Assembly: GCA_023205875.1 (NCBI GenBank)
Contig: CP060758.1
Location: 310,001 to 374,000, forward strand
Direction of reading: 5' to 3'
DNA length: 64,000 bases
DNA from: Chloropicon primus
Taxonomy: Eukaryota > Chlorophyta > Chloropicophyceae > Chloropicales > Chloropicaceae
Part shown: piece after piece, positions 45,880 through 56,457 of the stretch
How positions within the stretch are numbered: the stretch's first letter is position 1
How the letters are laid out: every line of letters begins with the position of its first letter
Notes under the pieces: model-generated
Told to the model about the DNA's origin: nothing
Databases searched by the model: none
The model's input: only the letters and a program-made list of their open reading frames with translations
Position numbers and translations under genes: made by a program

Positions 45880-48080
45880 TATGATTGATACCATTTGATG
45901 TAAACAAGTTTATTTTATTCCAACGCTCTCACGAATTTCCTCTCTTGAACTACTCACTTGCCGAATATATTTTCCATTCTGATGGTTGGGAGGGGTGGAG
46001 TGGAAAAAGAGACAGGAGGCATAAGCCGCGCGACAATTCAATCATAAAGTATATTTTCTCAAGATAAGGCACATCTCGGTCCTATGTGTCAGGGCCCACC
46101 TCGTCAATTTTGTGACGAATCGTGAACCATTCAGCAGTCCGTGACAGTGTTCGGAGACGCGTCTGAGCCCTTGGTTTTCTCTGGCCAGTGGAGCAAGTCC
46201 ACTATAGGTGAATGATCGTGAATTATCTTTGTTACTCGCAGGCAAGTATTAATAATCATTCTTTTCCTTCCTTGTTCATAAACGCTTTATCACTGCTTCC
46301 CCTTTTCGCATTCTAAATCCACCCAAGTCATTCCATCCACGAAAGCTTCAAAATCTGAAGCGCTTCGTCCTACTACCTACCTACCTACAACTATGCCCTG
46401 CGCCAATAGTAGCTGTATCAGAAAAAATTGTAGGAGGAAATTCTAACGATACGTTACGTCGTCGTTGAAATGAAAGGAGTAAAACTTCTTAAACATACAC
46501 GTTTATGCACCGCTGTTCCCACGATAAAATAAGCAATAATGCTATCTCATAATAATGGAAAAAAAGAATAATTGAAAAACCCGCTCAAGAGTAATAATTT
46601 CGATATATCTATGTGAATTAAATGCAGTTAAACATGATTTTCAAATATAGGAAGTGGACTACAGCATTACCCATTTTTGTCATATTATTTTGTGCTTTGG
46701 GAGACCAACAGACAACAATCAACAGGCACCCCCCCCCCAAATATATATATATATATATATAGCAATAAATAATAAATGAAAAATCTTAAACGTAGTCCCT
46801 GCACTAACAATAAGCAACTCCTCGTAAATATTAGGTGTCAACATAACAAGATATAGCTATGCCTCAGAGAAGAAGAGTTTGAAGAGAATTACATTGATGC
46901 CATTTAGGTCGTGATATAGGTTGCATATTGAAAAGAATAGTCATCGTGGTTGAGAGACTGTTTTGAAAGAGAAGAGAAGAGGCAGATCGACTAATGATTG
47001 GAGGAGGCAACAAGGTAATCTCGTAACTTTTGGAGTTAAAATAGTTTTTTTTTATGATTGCATTTCGATATGAAACAACATGTGTTGAATTGTTTAAAAA
47101 CCAAGTTAAGTTGCCTTTTCGAAGAATGACACAACGTTGAGGTATCAAATGGAACATGGAGAAAAGATGATATTCATTGGATGATTTGGTTGAAGCAGGA
47201 AAAATATCGTGCTATATCAAACGGCAATTACTCACTTTGACAATATCCTCGTTTGTCAAGTTTTCACTTCAGAATATAAAAAAAAATGGAATGAAAGTCG
47301 AAAACATGCCCTGTCGAACAAATGAGGGAGAAAAACTCGATATTTCAATTTGTTTCAAGCATTACTTCTGAAATGACACCGAAGTACGTCAATGTAAGCG
47401 AGAAAGTAATTTTTTTTATTATAATGCGTGAAAAACCTTTTTTCATGTTATTCCTTGGCAGATAAACCCATACGCGCACGTTTGGCAGTTTGTCAACTCT
47501 GCTGCTGTTTTGGTGAAGCTTGCCCATTCAAATCGAATTGCTTGGGTTACAAAAATGCAATGCTTCGCATGCAGTAGGGGCTCTTGTTGCATTGCAGAAG
47601 GGCAGACAAGTGAAGTTGCGGTGTGGGGAAGGGTCGATTGTTGGAGTCAGTGGTAGAGCTTATTCACCACGAAGGCCATGAGAGAATATCTCGTTGTGCT
47701 CCATTACGACGGGTTTAACTCCTGCGATGTTTTTTTCCTTCTCCATCACGATCCATCACGGCGTGCTGCAGGGGCTTGTCAGTGATGAATACTTTGGAGT
47801 ACACAAATTAGCCTTGAAAGGAACAGGGACTTTTCAGGCACGCACCGCTTTAACTGTAATAATTTCGAAAGAGCTAGAAAATCCGCTTGATGCTCTCCGT
47901 CTTGGGTTTGGGCCTCTTTCAATGAAGCGCGACGCCACAATACATTGTTGGCGCTTATATTATGTTGTTGCTCCTCTAGTTTCTATCGAGATCCCTGCTT
48001 TGACCTTTCGTCGCCTGCTTCTGATACAGATGTACAAGAATAACAAAGGGGTTATATCTTTGTGCGTTCTCCCGCCGTAG
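45880..48080. other. A+T-rich gene-free island (centromere or replication-origin candidate)
   Basis: Base composition drops sharply: 60-base lines counted here run from 25 percent G+C (46561-46620) to 38 percent (46021-46080), against far higher values in neighbouring genes. There is an AT dinucleotide run after a C11 tract (about 46729-46761), many A/T homopolymers and no convincing gene. The longest frame (47694-48080, 128 codons) is unrecognised. Boundaries are by eye. Confidence 0.7.
46070..46255. other. Structured, higher-G+C block inside the A+T-rich island
   Basis: Perfect small dyads are packed together: CGTCA/TGACG around a 6-nt loop (46102-46117), AGACGCGTCT (46155-46164), AGTGGA/TCCACT around GCAAG (46187-46203), and two related ATCGTGAA boxes (46119-46126 and 46214-46221). 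A 67-codon frame crosses it on the minus strand. It could be a structured RNA or part of a mobile element; I could not match it to a known RNA class. Confidence 0.4.
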
Positions 48081-48222
48081 GATGCTCGTCTATCACCGGG
48101 CAATGCCTTTCTCGTCCTTTTTTTCCGCTCTCCTTTTGTTTCCCCCCCAAAATGATCAAGAGATCTTGAAAATTGTGGCCAAGAGAGAGATCTCAGACGA
48201 GGTCGAGGTAGAGAGGAAGAGG

Positions 48223-49128
48223 ATGCTCTCGACATTGCTGAAGCGCCAGCCGGGGATTGTGCGAGCGAAGGCCTCACGGGGAGGGGACGCTTTCGCGAGA
48301 GCACAGCGATGCTCCTCCCTGCCCTCGTCCTCGGAGTTCGAGCTGAGTCGGAGAACTTTGTCGAAGGGTTTGATCGCTGCATCCGCATCTGCCGTTCTCG
48401 GGCGGACGGTTGCAGCCCAAGCAGCAAGGATAGACGTGGAGCAGCTGCTGGAGGGGTACCAGTTTCCAGACGAGTTCCCGTTCAGGGCACAGGACTTCCA
48501 GCGCTTCGACGAGGGGAGTGACTCCGCGTTCTACTCCTCCCCTCGCTTCGTCACGCACATCGACGACGGGGCAATAAATGCTCTGACGCGGTTCTACGAG
48601 GCCAACCTGCCACAGGGCCCTGACGTCGCCGTGCTCGACATCTGTTCCTCGTGGATCTCCCATTTGCCAAAGGACTACAGCGCGGGAAGGGTTGCGGGGC
48701 TGGGCATGAACGACGAAGAGCTGAGGGCGAACCCCCAGCTCACGGATTACGTGGTCCAGGACCTCAACGAGAAGCCCCGGTTGCCCTACGAAGCCGAGTC
48801 CTTCGACGCTGTGCTAAACGCTGTGAGTGTGGACTACATGACGAAGCCCTTGGAGCTCTTCCAAGAGATTCACAGGGTGCTGAAGCCCGGTGGTGTCGCC
48901 ATGATGTCCTTCAGCAACCGCTGCTTCCCCACGAAAGCGATTAGTGTGTGGACGCAGACGGGTGATCCTGACCACGTGCTTATCGTGGGCTCCTACTTCC
49001 ACTACGCTGGTGGGTTTGAGCACCCCAAGTGCAAGGATATCTCCCCGAGCAACTGGTCTTTGCCCTTCGCAAAGGTGCTTGGAAGCGGAGACCCCATGTA
49101 CGTCGTTTACGGCAAGAAGGAGGCCTAG
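48223..49128 (+). CDS. SAM-dependent methyltransferase, probably plastid/thylakoid-lumen targeted
   Basis: The ATG at 48223 gives 301 residues; the frame extends upstream to 48082 but those residues look untranslated. The N-terminus reads as a bipartite plastid signal: basic transit region, then a twin-arginine stretch SRRTLSKGLIAASASAVLGR followed by AAQAA, as in Tat-dependent lumen proteins. The body is a class I-like methyltransferase of the plant type: VAVLDICSSWISHLP (divergent motif I), GLGMNDEELRANPQL, SFDAVLNAVSVDYM, EIHRVLKPGGVAMMSFSNRC. Plants carry close uncharacterised homologues. Substrate is unknown. Confidence 0.82.
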   Translation: MLSTLLKRQPGIVRAKASRGGDAFARAQRCSSLPSSSEFELSRRTLSKGLIAASASAVLGRTVAAQAARIDVEQLLEGYQFPDEFPFRAQDFQRFDEGSDSAFYSSPRFVTHIDDGAINALTRFYEANLPQGPDVAVLDICSSWISHLPKDYSAGRVAGLGMNDEELRANPQLTDYVVQDLNEKPRLPYEAESFDAVLNAVSVDYMTKPLELFQEIHRVLKPGGVAMMSFSNRCFPTKAISVWTQTGDPDHVLIVGSYFHYAGGFEHPKCKDISPSNWSLPFAKVLGSGDPMYVVYGKKEA

Positions 49129-49249
49129 GCCTAGGGGGTGGTCGTTGTACATGACTATTGTAATATGATGAAAGCACAAAATTATAAAAGTTACACACAC
49201 ACACACACACAAACGCAAGCACGGAAGCGCAAGACTCGCTTCGTGTTGC

Positions 49250-51407
49250 TCACCCTCCGGTCTGCTTACCCAGATATTGGACGTACTTCTGCAGCAGGGG
49301 AACGACCAGGATGTCCCTGAAGTTCTGGAGGAAGAAGTTGATTTCTTCCATACTTTCGCACTGGAGCAACTCCCGCTTCCTGTAGTGGAAGATCGAGACC
49401 GCGAGCAGGACTAACGGAATCAGGGAGTCAAACCCCACGACCCGATCCCACAGCAGCAGCACCTGCTCCGGCACGAGAATATCGGCGAAGGCCTGGACAA
49501 TCCAAGGGAATGCCAGTGCCAAGGGCGACACTCCAATGATGCCGTACAAGTGATAGTTCACTTCGGGCTCGGTCTCCTCCATGAGGCATTCGAACAGCTG
49601 GCAGAGCCCAAGCAAGGATGGCGAGGAGCCACTGGTGGGGTCGTAAGGCCCAGAATGCAGCTTGCAAAAGTAGCGGCAGTACAGAGCCCTGAAGAAAAAG
49701 TAGCAACCAGCGTGATCTTCGATCTGCTTTGCGTTGCTCGAGAGTTCCTTCCTCTGTTTCTCTTGAGACTTTTGCAGGACTGTCTCGCTTTTCCTTCTGT
49801 CCTTGGAAAGACTTGCGTGCTTGCCCCTCAAGCCGTGCGAAGCTGAGAACGGCCTTTGACTGTACCTGTCCTGCAGGTGGTTAGCACGCGCAGGAAACGC
49901 TGTCTTCTCCCTCGCCGTCGAGAGTTCTTGGAAGCCGAAGAGGAAAGTCAAGGGTGCAGCGTACCAGGACATGCCACGAAATGGAATTACGCCGCAGGGG
50001 GGGTAAAGACCATGGTTCTCACCGGACTCCCCGAATCCATACAACTTGGGCCTCGAGCCGGCCTCGCCCTTGCACAGGCCAAGAACTTTTTCGTCAAGAA
50101 GGAAAGCCAAAAGCGTCGACTTGAGGATGTCCTCGAACGGAAAGTAGTGGTCACTGTCGAGGATCGTGGAGATGTCCCTTTCCACCATCCTCTGCCAGGA
50201 GGTCGAGGTGCACGAGAAAGAAACCAGGGTCAGAACTTGAAAGACACGCTGCACATCACGCCGCTCCAGCAGCAACGTACCTCGATCAGCATCTTGCTCA
50301 TTTTCCGCTTCCTGTGCAAGGAAGCCAGCCACTTCTTCTTCGGATTCGAAACCACGTCTATTTTGACGCCAAGCGAAGCTGCCCAGACCTTGCACCTCAT
50401 CTCGGAAGGAACCCCAGTCCTGCAAAACTTGCGCAAGCTCGAAACGTCGCCTTTTTCTAACAGTTGAACCCCCGCCTCCCGCTTCTTCGTGTAATAAGGA
50501 TCTTGCACCAAGTCATCCACTCCTATCTGTTGTGGTTGCCCGAAAGAAAACAAGAACAAGAACAACTTCAGTGGTCAGCCAATAAGGTCGCCGACCTGCG
50601 AGGAAGGGAGTGGCATACCTGGGCGTGATGCACGTCTAAATCACTGTACTCGTGGTAAACGTCCGCGCAGCTCATCAAGGGAAGGCATTTTGGTATCAGA
50701 CTGCAGCCGTACTCAATGAGATCCCTCATCTCCAAACTATAGTAAGACTTTGAGCCCTCTACCTGCCTGAACACCTCCCTCGAATTGAACAAGGACGGCG
50801 AAGCGTCCCTGTGATTCCTGTCGACCAACACCTTCAACTTCTGGACGGCTTCGAAGAGGGTGTCGACCGAGTAGAGGCAAAACCCATCCTGATCGTGCTG
50901 ATACTCGACATAGTCCGAGCTCAAATCCTTGCTCCTTAGCTTGAACTCCCCAGATGAGCTCGTTCCTCCGTTCGCCAAGTGGCGATAAAAGTCGTACCCG
51001 TTTGCTGCCAGAGGCACGCGCGTCCTGCTTGCCACGCTCTTGAGACGCTCGCACAGTCCGCTGGCCCACTCGTGGCTGAGCCTCCCCAGCGCACTGTGCT
51101 GCTGCTTCAGCCCATGGAGCTCGAAGGGTTGCTGCCCACCCGTGCCGCTCTCCTCAGCCTCTGCAACCCCTCCCCCCTCCTCCTCCTCCTCTGCAGACTT
51201 GGATCTTTCCACTACTACCTTGGGCTTCACCTCCACCTTCTTCCTGCTCGCCTTCCTCGTTGCGTGCGCCGTCAAGCTTTCGTTTATGGCGAAGCCCTCG
51301 AGTTGGCTCTTGTCCGATGAACCAAACTCGTGAAGTATCTTGACAATCTCCTCCCTGCAAGAGAATGCAATCAAATCGAATCGAATCGAATGGAATGGAG
51401 CAGTCAG

Positions 51408-51443
<36 letters not shown>

Positions 51444-51718
51444 GGAGAGCTCCTCTCGACTCCACCTACCTCAGGTCGTTGATGTCCCGATACATCTCCT
51501 TCTTGTCCGATCCCTCGAAGTTGTCCAAAAGGCTCATCCTGGAGGCATAGAACCTGCTTCACCACGGCACATACGAAACCCAGACAAAACAAAAAACAAA
51601 ACAAAACAAAACAAAACAAACAATCTTTGAGTTAGCCACAGACGAGTGTTGGCGCCAGAAAGAGACCCGGTGGACTAAGAACTTACTCCTTCTCGTCGAC
51701 CGTAACGTTCTTTGACAT
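49250..51718 (-). CDS. TBC1D19: TBC1D19-like Rab-GAP domain protein, five exons
   Basis: Exons in transcription order: 51718-51687 (MSKNVTVDEK), 51553-51470, 51354-50619, 50526-50281 and 50191-49250, all GT-AG with matching phases; introns are 133, 115, 92 and 89 nt. An alternative last acceptor at 50249/50248 would make a 32-nt intron and is less likely. Product about 679 residues. The TBC half matches TBC1D19: SEMRCKVWAASLGV, YGFGESGENHGLYPPCGVIP, MSWYAAPLTFLF, LLLWDRVVGFDSLIPLVLLA. TBC domains are Rab GTPase-activating; the classical arginine-finger IxxDxxR motif is not obvious (VERDISTILDSDHYFPFEDI), so GAP activity is doubtful. This is a membrane-traffic protein conserved from algae to animals. 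Confidence 0.85.
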
Positions 51719-52512
51719 GTCCTGAGCCTTAAATTGTGGACCCAACTCTAACACTTTCAATTTCCCATGGATGTCCTTTCCCTCCCAGACTCCCACCCTC
51801 CCGTCTCTTCACCACTGACACCGCCGAGGCTTCGAGGCTTCTCCGAGGTCCCTCCGCTTCTGTCTTGTCCCTCCGGTTCCCGCTCTCTCTAGGATCTTGT
51901 GGGCCAAATTTCGTGTTTCCTTAATCAAACCCAAGACATCTTACATTTCCACCTCGGACACACCTTTCCAAAATTCAAACTGTTTTTGCCTTACCTTGGT
52001 TTTAGATACGGAAATACGACAAGACACGGATCAAAAAGTTCAAACTTGAAGTAGGCGTGGGGGGGGAGAGTTGAGTTGACCTGGTGGTTGTGTTGTGTTG
52101 ACTGTGGTGTTTGCCGCACCAAAGGATTTGTACACAACTCTGCCCATGAAAGAAAGAAAAAGAAAAAGAAAAAACCTTTTCCGATTCGTTGAGGGCGAGG
52201 CGAGGAATAGGGGAAGCGAGGGAGGCACACCAGGAGCGCACAACCTTTGCGCTCATCTCATCGCACAGTCCACACAGGACGGCTGTCAGGATAGGAGAAG
52301 ACGAGAGGAGAGGCGCACAAGAGAACAAGAGGTTATTGCAGGACCCTTGGGACAAAGAAAGGATTTTGCTTGGGTTGGCGTCTAAAGAGGTTGGACACAC
52401 ACTTTGAATTGGAGACACAAAGGAGATGTGTTGAGGTGCAGGACAGAAGAAGAACACGAGAGACACGGACAGACACAAAGAGACGCAGACAGAGACACAG
52501 AGAGAAAGGAAG
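51719..52512. other. Divergent region between TBC1D19 and the NDK5/RSP23-type gene
   Basis: No gene is supported. It contains an imperfect inverted pair of the TTTCCTTAATCAAACCCAAG motif (51916-52019) and a purine-rich 5' leader of the NDK gene (about 52440-52512). Confidence 0.5.
51916..52019. repeat. Second inverted-repeat element of the TTTCCTTAATCAAA family
   Basis: Left arm TTTCCTTAATCAAACCCAAG (51916-51935) faces CTTGGTTTTAGATACGGAAA (51995-52014), followed by TACGA as in the copy at 2821-2840. The arms are less perfect than at 2753-2835. Confidence 0.5.
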
Positions 52513-53892
52513 ATGGTCGTCGAACTTGATACGAGTGTGAGCAATGAGTTCACGCTCGCCATGATTAAGCCAGACGCAGTGGCTGCGGGAAAAGCCCGTG
52601 ATATCATGCACGCCATTGAGTCAAACGGGTTTTATATCATAGCGAAGAAGTACATACAGGTAAGCAAGCCCATCGCTCCACCCTAAGCTCGTGGTGAAGC
52701 ACGACGCGCTTTCCCTTTGTTTCCCGAGGCGCCACAGACAGCGGTACTGACCAACCAACTGGTACACCCAACGTGGAAATGCTTGTGCCCCCTTTCGTTG
52801 TTGCAGCTCACGGAAGCCGAGGCGAAGGAGTTTTATGGGGAACACGAAGGAAAGCCCTTCTTCCCCAATTTGATCACCTTCATGACGAGCGGCCCGATCT
52901 ACGCCTTGTGCATGTCAAAGATTGGAGCCATCTCTGCGTGGCGCGCTCTCATGGGTCCAACGAACTCCAAGGAGGCCCGAGAGATCAAACCGACGAGCCT
53001 CCGCGCTTTGTACGGCACAGACAACACGAAGAACGCGTGCCACGGCTCGGACTCGACGAACTCGGCGAGGCGGGAGGTCCTGTTCTATTTCCCGGATATC
53101 TCCTTCCCCCAGCTGGTAGACCAAGGAGACCTTAGAAAGTACATAAAGAAGGAGCTGGAGCCCATCCTGAAGAAAGGGTTGACGGTGCTTTGCAAACACA
53201 AGCCCTCTGCGGGGAAGCTGGAGGCGACCAAGTTCCTGGCGCACTGGCTCTTGGAGAACAATCCAAACAAGGGGAGGATCATCATGGACGGCGAGGACTT
53301 TGACATCGGCGAGGAGGAGGAGGAGGAGGACTTCGAGCTCATTTTTGAGGGCAAGAAGGAGATCGGGGGCGGAGCCGCGGCGGCGGGCAAGCAGCAGCAG
53401 GAGAAGGCCTCGTCAACCGCGGCGGCTAAGGAAGAGGGGGTTGACAAGTACGAGGAGAAGCTGGTGGAGAACGTAGACAGTTTGGAGATGGAGCACGCCG
53501 CTCTGAAAGTCCAGTCGAACTACAGGGCCTTCGTGGCGAGGAAGACGGTGAACGAGAAGAAGCAGGCGAAGCAGGTCATCGTGATCCAGAACCAGGACGT
53601 GGCGGAGGACGAGGAGCAGGCCGAGATCACCGTTGCGGCCACGAAAATCCAGTCCTCCTTCCGCGCCAAGAAGGCCAGGAACCAGGTCAAGGAGATGAAG
53701 GAGGAGTCCGACGCCGCGACCAGGGTCCAGGCCAGCTTTAGGGCGAAGCAGGCGAGGACCAGGGTGAAGGAGCTCAAGGAGGAGACTGAGGCCGCCACCA
53801 AGGTCCAGGCCGGGTTCAGGTCCATGAAGGCCAGGCAGAGAGTCAAGGAAATGAAGGAGGAGAAGAAGGCCGGGGACGAGGCCTCTGCTTGA
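52513..53892 (+). CDS. Radial-spoke-type nucleoside diphosphate kinase (NDK5/RSP23-like) with DPY-30 and IQ motifs
   Basis: Exon 1 (52513-52659) and exon 2 (52807-53892) join in phase 0 to 410 residues. The NDK domain (about 12-150) has FTLAMIKPDAVAAGKA and TKNACHGSDS with the phosphate-accepting histidine. A DPY-30-like dimerisation helix pair follows (KKELEPILKKGLTVLCKHKP, FLAHWLLENNP), then an acidic linker and four IQ motifs (VQSNYRAFVARK, IQSSFRAKKAR, VQASFRAKQAR, VQAGFRSMKAR) for calmodulin. This order is that of Chlamydomonas RSP23 and animal NME5, components of the axonemal radial spoke. It implies the organism keeps motile-flagellum genes. Confidence 0.9.
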
Positions 53893-54602
53893 GCAAAACC
53901 TCTCACAAAAACAATTATACACAAAACGTTACAATACAAAAATTACAAAAACCAAAAGCAGGCGACGCGTGGATTCCCTTCATGTTCATAACCATAGTCA
54001 ACACAACACACCACAGCCCCGAGCGTTGCGTTCGATGATAATGAAGGGATAGCGGCGTCTTTCGTTCGTTCGTTCGTTCGGGCCCCTTCCTCATTTTTGA
54101 GGGAGGGGGCGCACCGCAAGGTGTTCATCTTTTTGTGGAAGCAACAAGAGCAGCAGTAGAACGCGGTGGTGCCCCCCACTTGGAATGCCCCGATGACACC
54201 TTTGCCACCCGCCACACCACCTCCGCGACGATCGATAGACAATCGTCGATGAGACACCACCTCGCCTCTAGCCCAACCTTGGCCAGAACAGGAAGAGAGA
54301 GAGAGGGAGAGAGGGCGGGGGAGGGGGGGGATGCACGAACAAGGGGGAGAGGGCACGCGAGAATTGGCATCAAAAGCATTGCCCATGCGCATGGCCTGGC
54401 CTTTTCTTGGTGACGTCCCCGACCGAAACCTCTTTTTTCTCGAGTTTTTCTGAGGCCCCTGGCCAATCCGATCTGGGCCAATCACAGCGCTCGCCTCCTC
54501 AGGACCGGATTTCTACACAAGGGGGAAGGGGGGGAACAATCTCCATTTTATCCAAAAGGTTATCGACCCGACGACGACGGGGACAGGGAGTTTAACGCAA
54601 CG
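53893..54602. other. Gap between the NDK5-type gene and LIL3
   Basis: No gene is supported; the 180-codon minus-strand frame here is low-complexity. A CGTT/GTTC run lies at 54060-54080 and a GA/G tract at 54293-54330. Confidence 0.45.
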
Positions 54603-55727
54603 ATGGCGGCAGTGAGAGTGAGCAAGTGCACGAGAACGAACCCCTTGAGGGCGACGGGGTCTCCCAGAGTCACCATCAGGAGGAACCTCGCCACCAGGGC
54701 CGGGGGAAACGGAACGACCACCGTCGTCGAGGCGAAGAAGGTACGTCCAACCACCGTCCGTCGTCAGAGGGAGGAAGAAGAAGAAGAGGAAGAAAAGAAA
54801 ATAATATCCATCCATGGAAGATTGTTTGCGTCGCGCAAGCCTGGCTGTGGGGATGACACCGCGACCACCCCGATGAGGCTTCCCTTGGTTTTGTATCGTT
54901 TGCGCCCGTGACGTCTCTGACCCCCTCGCTCGCCTCCGCTCCGCTCGAATGGAAACACGCAGGAGAGAAAGCCTTCCCCGCTCACCGGCGGAGGAACCCT
55001 CGATGGGGAGAAGGCCCTCGGAAAGGTAAGACGCCGCAGCTTCCGACGGAGGAATCCTGCGAGAGCGGGGTTGATGGCAGAACCCTGGACTGACTTGACT
55101 TTGGTTTCCTCCGCCATCGGCATCGGCACACCGGCACCACAACCAACGTCACGCTGCGTGCACGTATCGTACACGTATATCACCTAAAAGGACCCTGCGA
55201 GCGCCACCAAGGCGAAGAACATGGGAAGCGACCTCGCCTCCTCGACCTTCTCCGACTCCAGGTGGGTCCAGGGCACTTGGGACCTGACGCAGTTCACGGG
55301 AAGCGACGGGAACACCGACTGGGATGCGGTGATCGACGCTGAGATGGAGAGGAGAAGGATTTTGGAGGAGAACCCAACCCCTTCCTCCCTGAAGGAGAAG
55401 GTTCTCTTCGACACCGCCATTGTCCCGTGGTGGGCTTGGGTCAGGCGCTTCCACCTGCCAGAGGCCGAGAAGATCAACGGCAGGGCAGCCATGGTCGGCT
55501 ACTTCATGGCCTTGGTAATAGACGGACTCACCGGAACAGGGCTTTGGGACCAGCAGAACAGCTTCCTCGGAAAAGTTGCTCTCAATATCGCGGTCATCGG
55601 CATTATGTTCATCGGCAGCACGAAGGATCTCGACAAGTTCAAGGGCCTCTGGAGCGAGGCGACCTTCTACGACGACCAGTGGAACGCGAGCTGGACCGGA
55701 GTTGAGAGGCCTGAAGACGACGAGTGA
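54603..55727 (+). CDS. LIL3: LIL3 light-harvesting-like protein, three exons
   Basis: Exons 54603-54740, 54963-55025 (63 nt) and 55191-55727 join in phase 0 (introns 222 and 165 nt) to about 245 residues. The first exon and the middle one encode an arginine/threonine-rich transit peptide. The mature part has the LIL3 signature: WVQGTWDLTQFTGSDGNTDW, DAVIDAEMERRRILEENP, FDTAIVPWWAWVRRFHLPEA, then the LHC chlorophyll-binding helix EKINGRAAMVGYFMA and a second helix KVALNIAVIGIMFI. LIL3 anchors geranylgeranyl reductase and protochlorophyllide oxidoreductase at the thylakoid during chlorophyll and tocopherol synthesis. The middle exon is inferred from acceptor CACGCAG, donor GTAAGA and frame. Confidence 0.88.
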
Positions 55728-56198
55728 ATTTTGCGAAACAAGTCTCTCGATGTTTAATACGACCGTAATTTTTGTGAGAAAGGCTTTCTTCTGCCTTGCG
55801 TGTGTCTTTTCGCGAGAACCCATCACCCATCGCCATCGCAAGTCTCCAGTTTCCATTCTATCACACACACGAGTGCACCGGCGAAGAGGGAAGTGGAAGT
55901 GGGATTTGCCTTAAGTAAACCCCAAGACGAGAGGTCCCCTCCCTCTGCCTCCCTCTGCCTCCCTGCCTTACACCCGAATCCACCCCCCCCCCCTGGCTGA
56001 GCCTGAGCCCTGGGCCTGAGCCTTTCTAAACCCCCCTTGTGTGTCTTGCTCTGTGTCGAGGGCGAGGGCGTGTAAAACAGAAAGAGGAGGAGAGGTGTCT
56101 TGTTCATTGTCTCTTGTGGAAGACAGAGACACAGAGGGTTTGAGTATTGTGTGTGTGCTGCCTTGTGCCTTTGGCTTGAGCAATCAAGGCCAGAGACC
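55728..56198. other. Gap between LIL3 and the TM9SF gene
   Basis: No gene is supported. It holds one arm of the recurrent motif in variant form (TTTGCCTTAAGTAAACCCCAAG, 55905-55926) and a C11 run (55983-55993). Confidence 0.45.
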
Positions 56199-56408
56199 AT
56201 GACCTCACTTGGTAGGATGCCAGGGCTTTGGTGCTGGGCGGTGCTTTGCTTGTGCTGCTTAGCGGCAAGACCCATCGCGGCCTTTTATTTGCCTGGTGTC
56301 GCACCACAGGACTACGAGAGGGTAAGGAAAAGACGCGAGAGAGGACGGCCACAATCCAAGACAAGACACGACGGAAAGGAAAGGAATTTGCTCACTAGCT
56401 TTGGTTCT

Positions 56409-56457
<49 letters not shown>

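Noticed and set aside
46042-46245. 67-codon minus-strand frame in the A+T-rich island (FTYSGLAPLARENQGLRRVS)
   Set aside because: No family recognised; it coincides with a block of DNA/RNA dyads, which better explains the non-random sequence.
46060-46260. U3/U1 snRNA resemblance in the structured block (minus strand, ATACTTGCCTG and GATCATT with TATAGT)
   Set aside because: The matches are short and boxes C/D or the Sm site are not in the right order on one strand.
47640-47735. tRNA-like A-box (GTCAGTGGTAGAGC)
   Set aside because: No matching acceptor stem, anticodon arm or T-arm B-box could be drawn, so a tRNA is not supported.
47694-48080. 128-codon frame upstream of the methyltransferase
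   Set aside because: No clear ATG-led start, no domain, and composition like the surrounding island; could be chance in A+T-rich DNA.
53943-54485. 180-codon minus-strand frame between the NDK5-type gene and LIL3
   Set aside because: Biased composition from GA/CT tracts, no homology and no promoter element.
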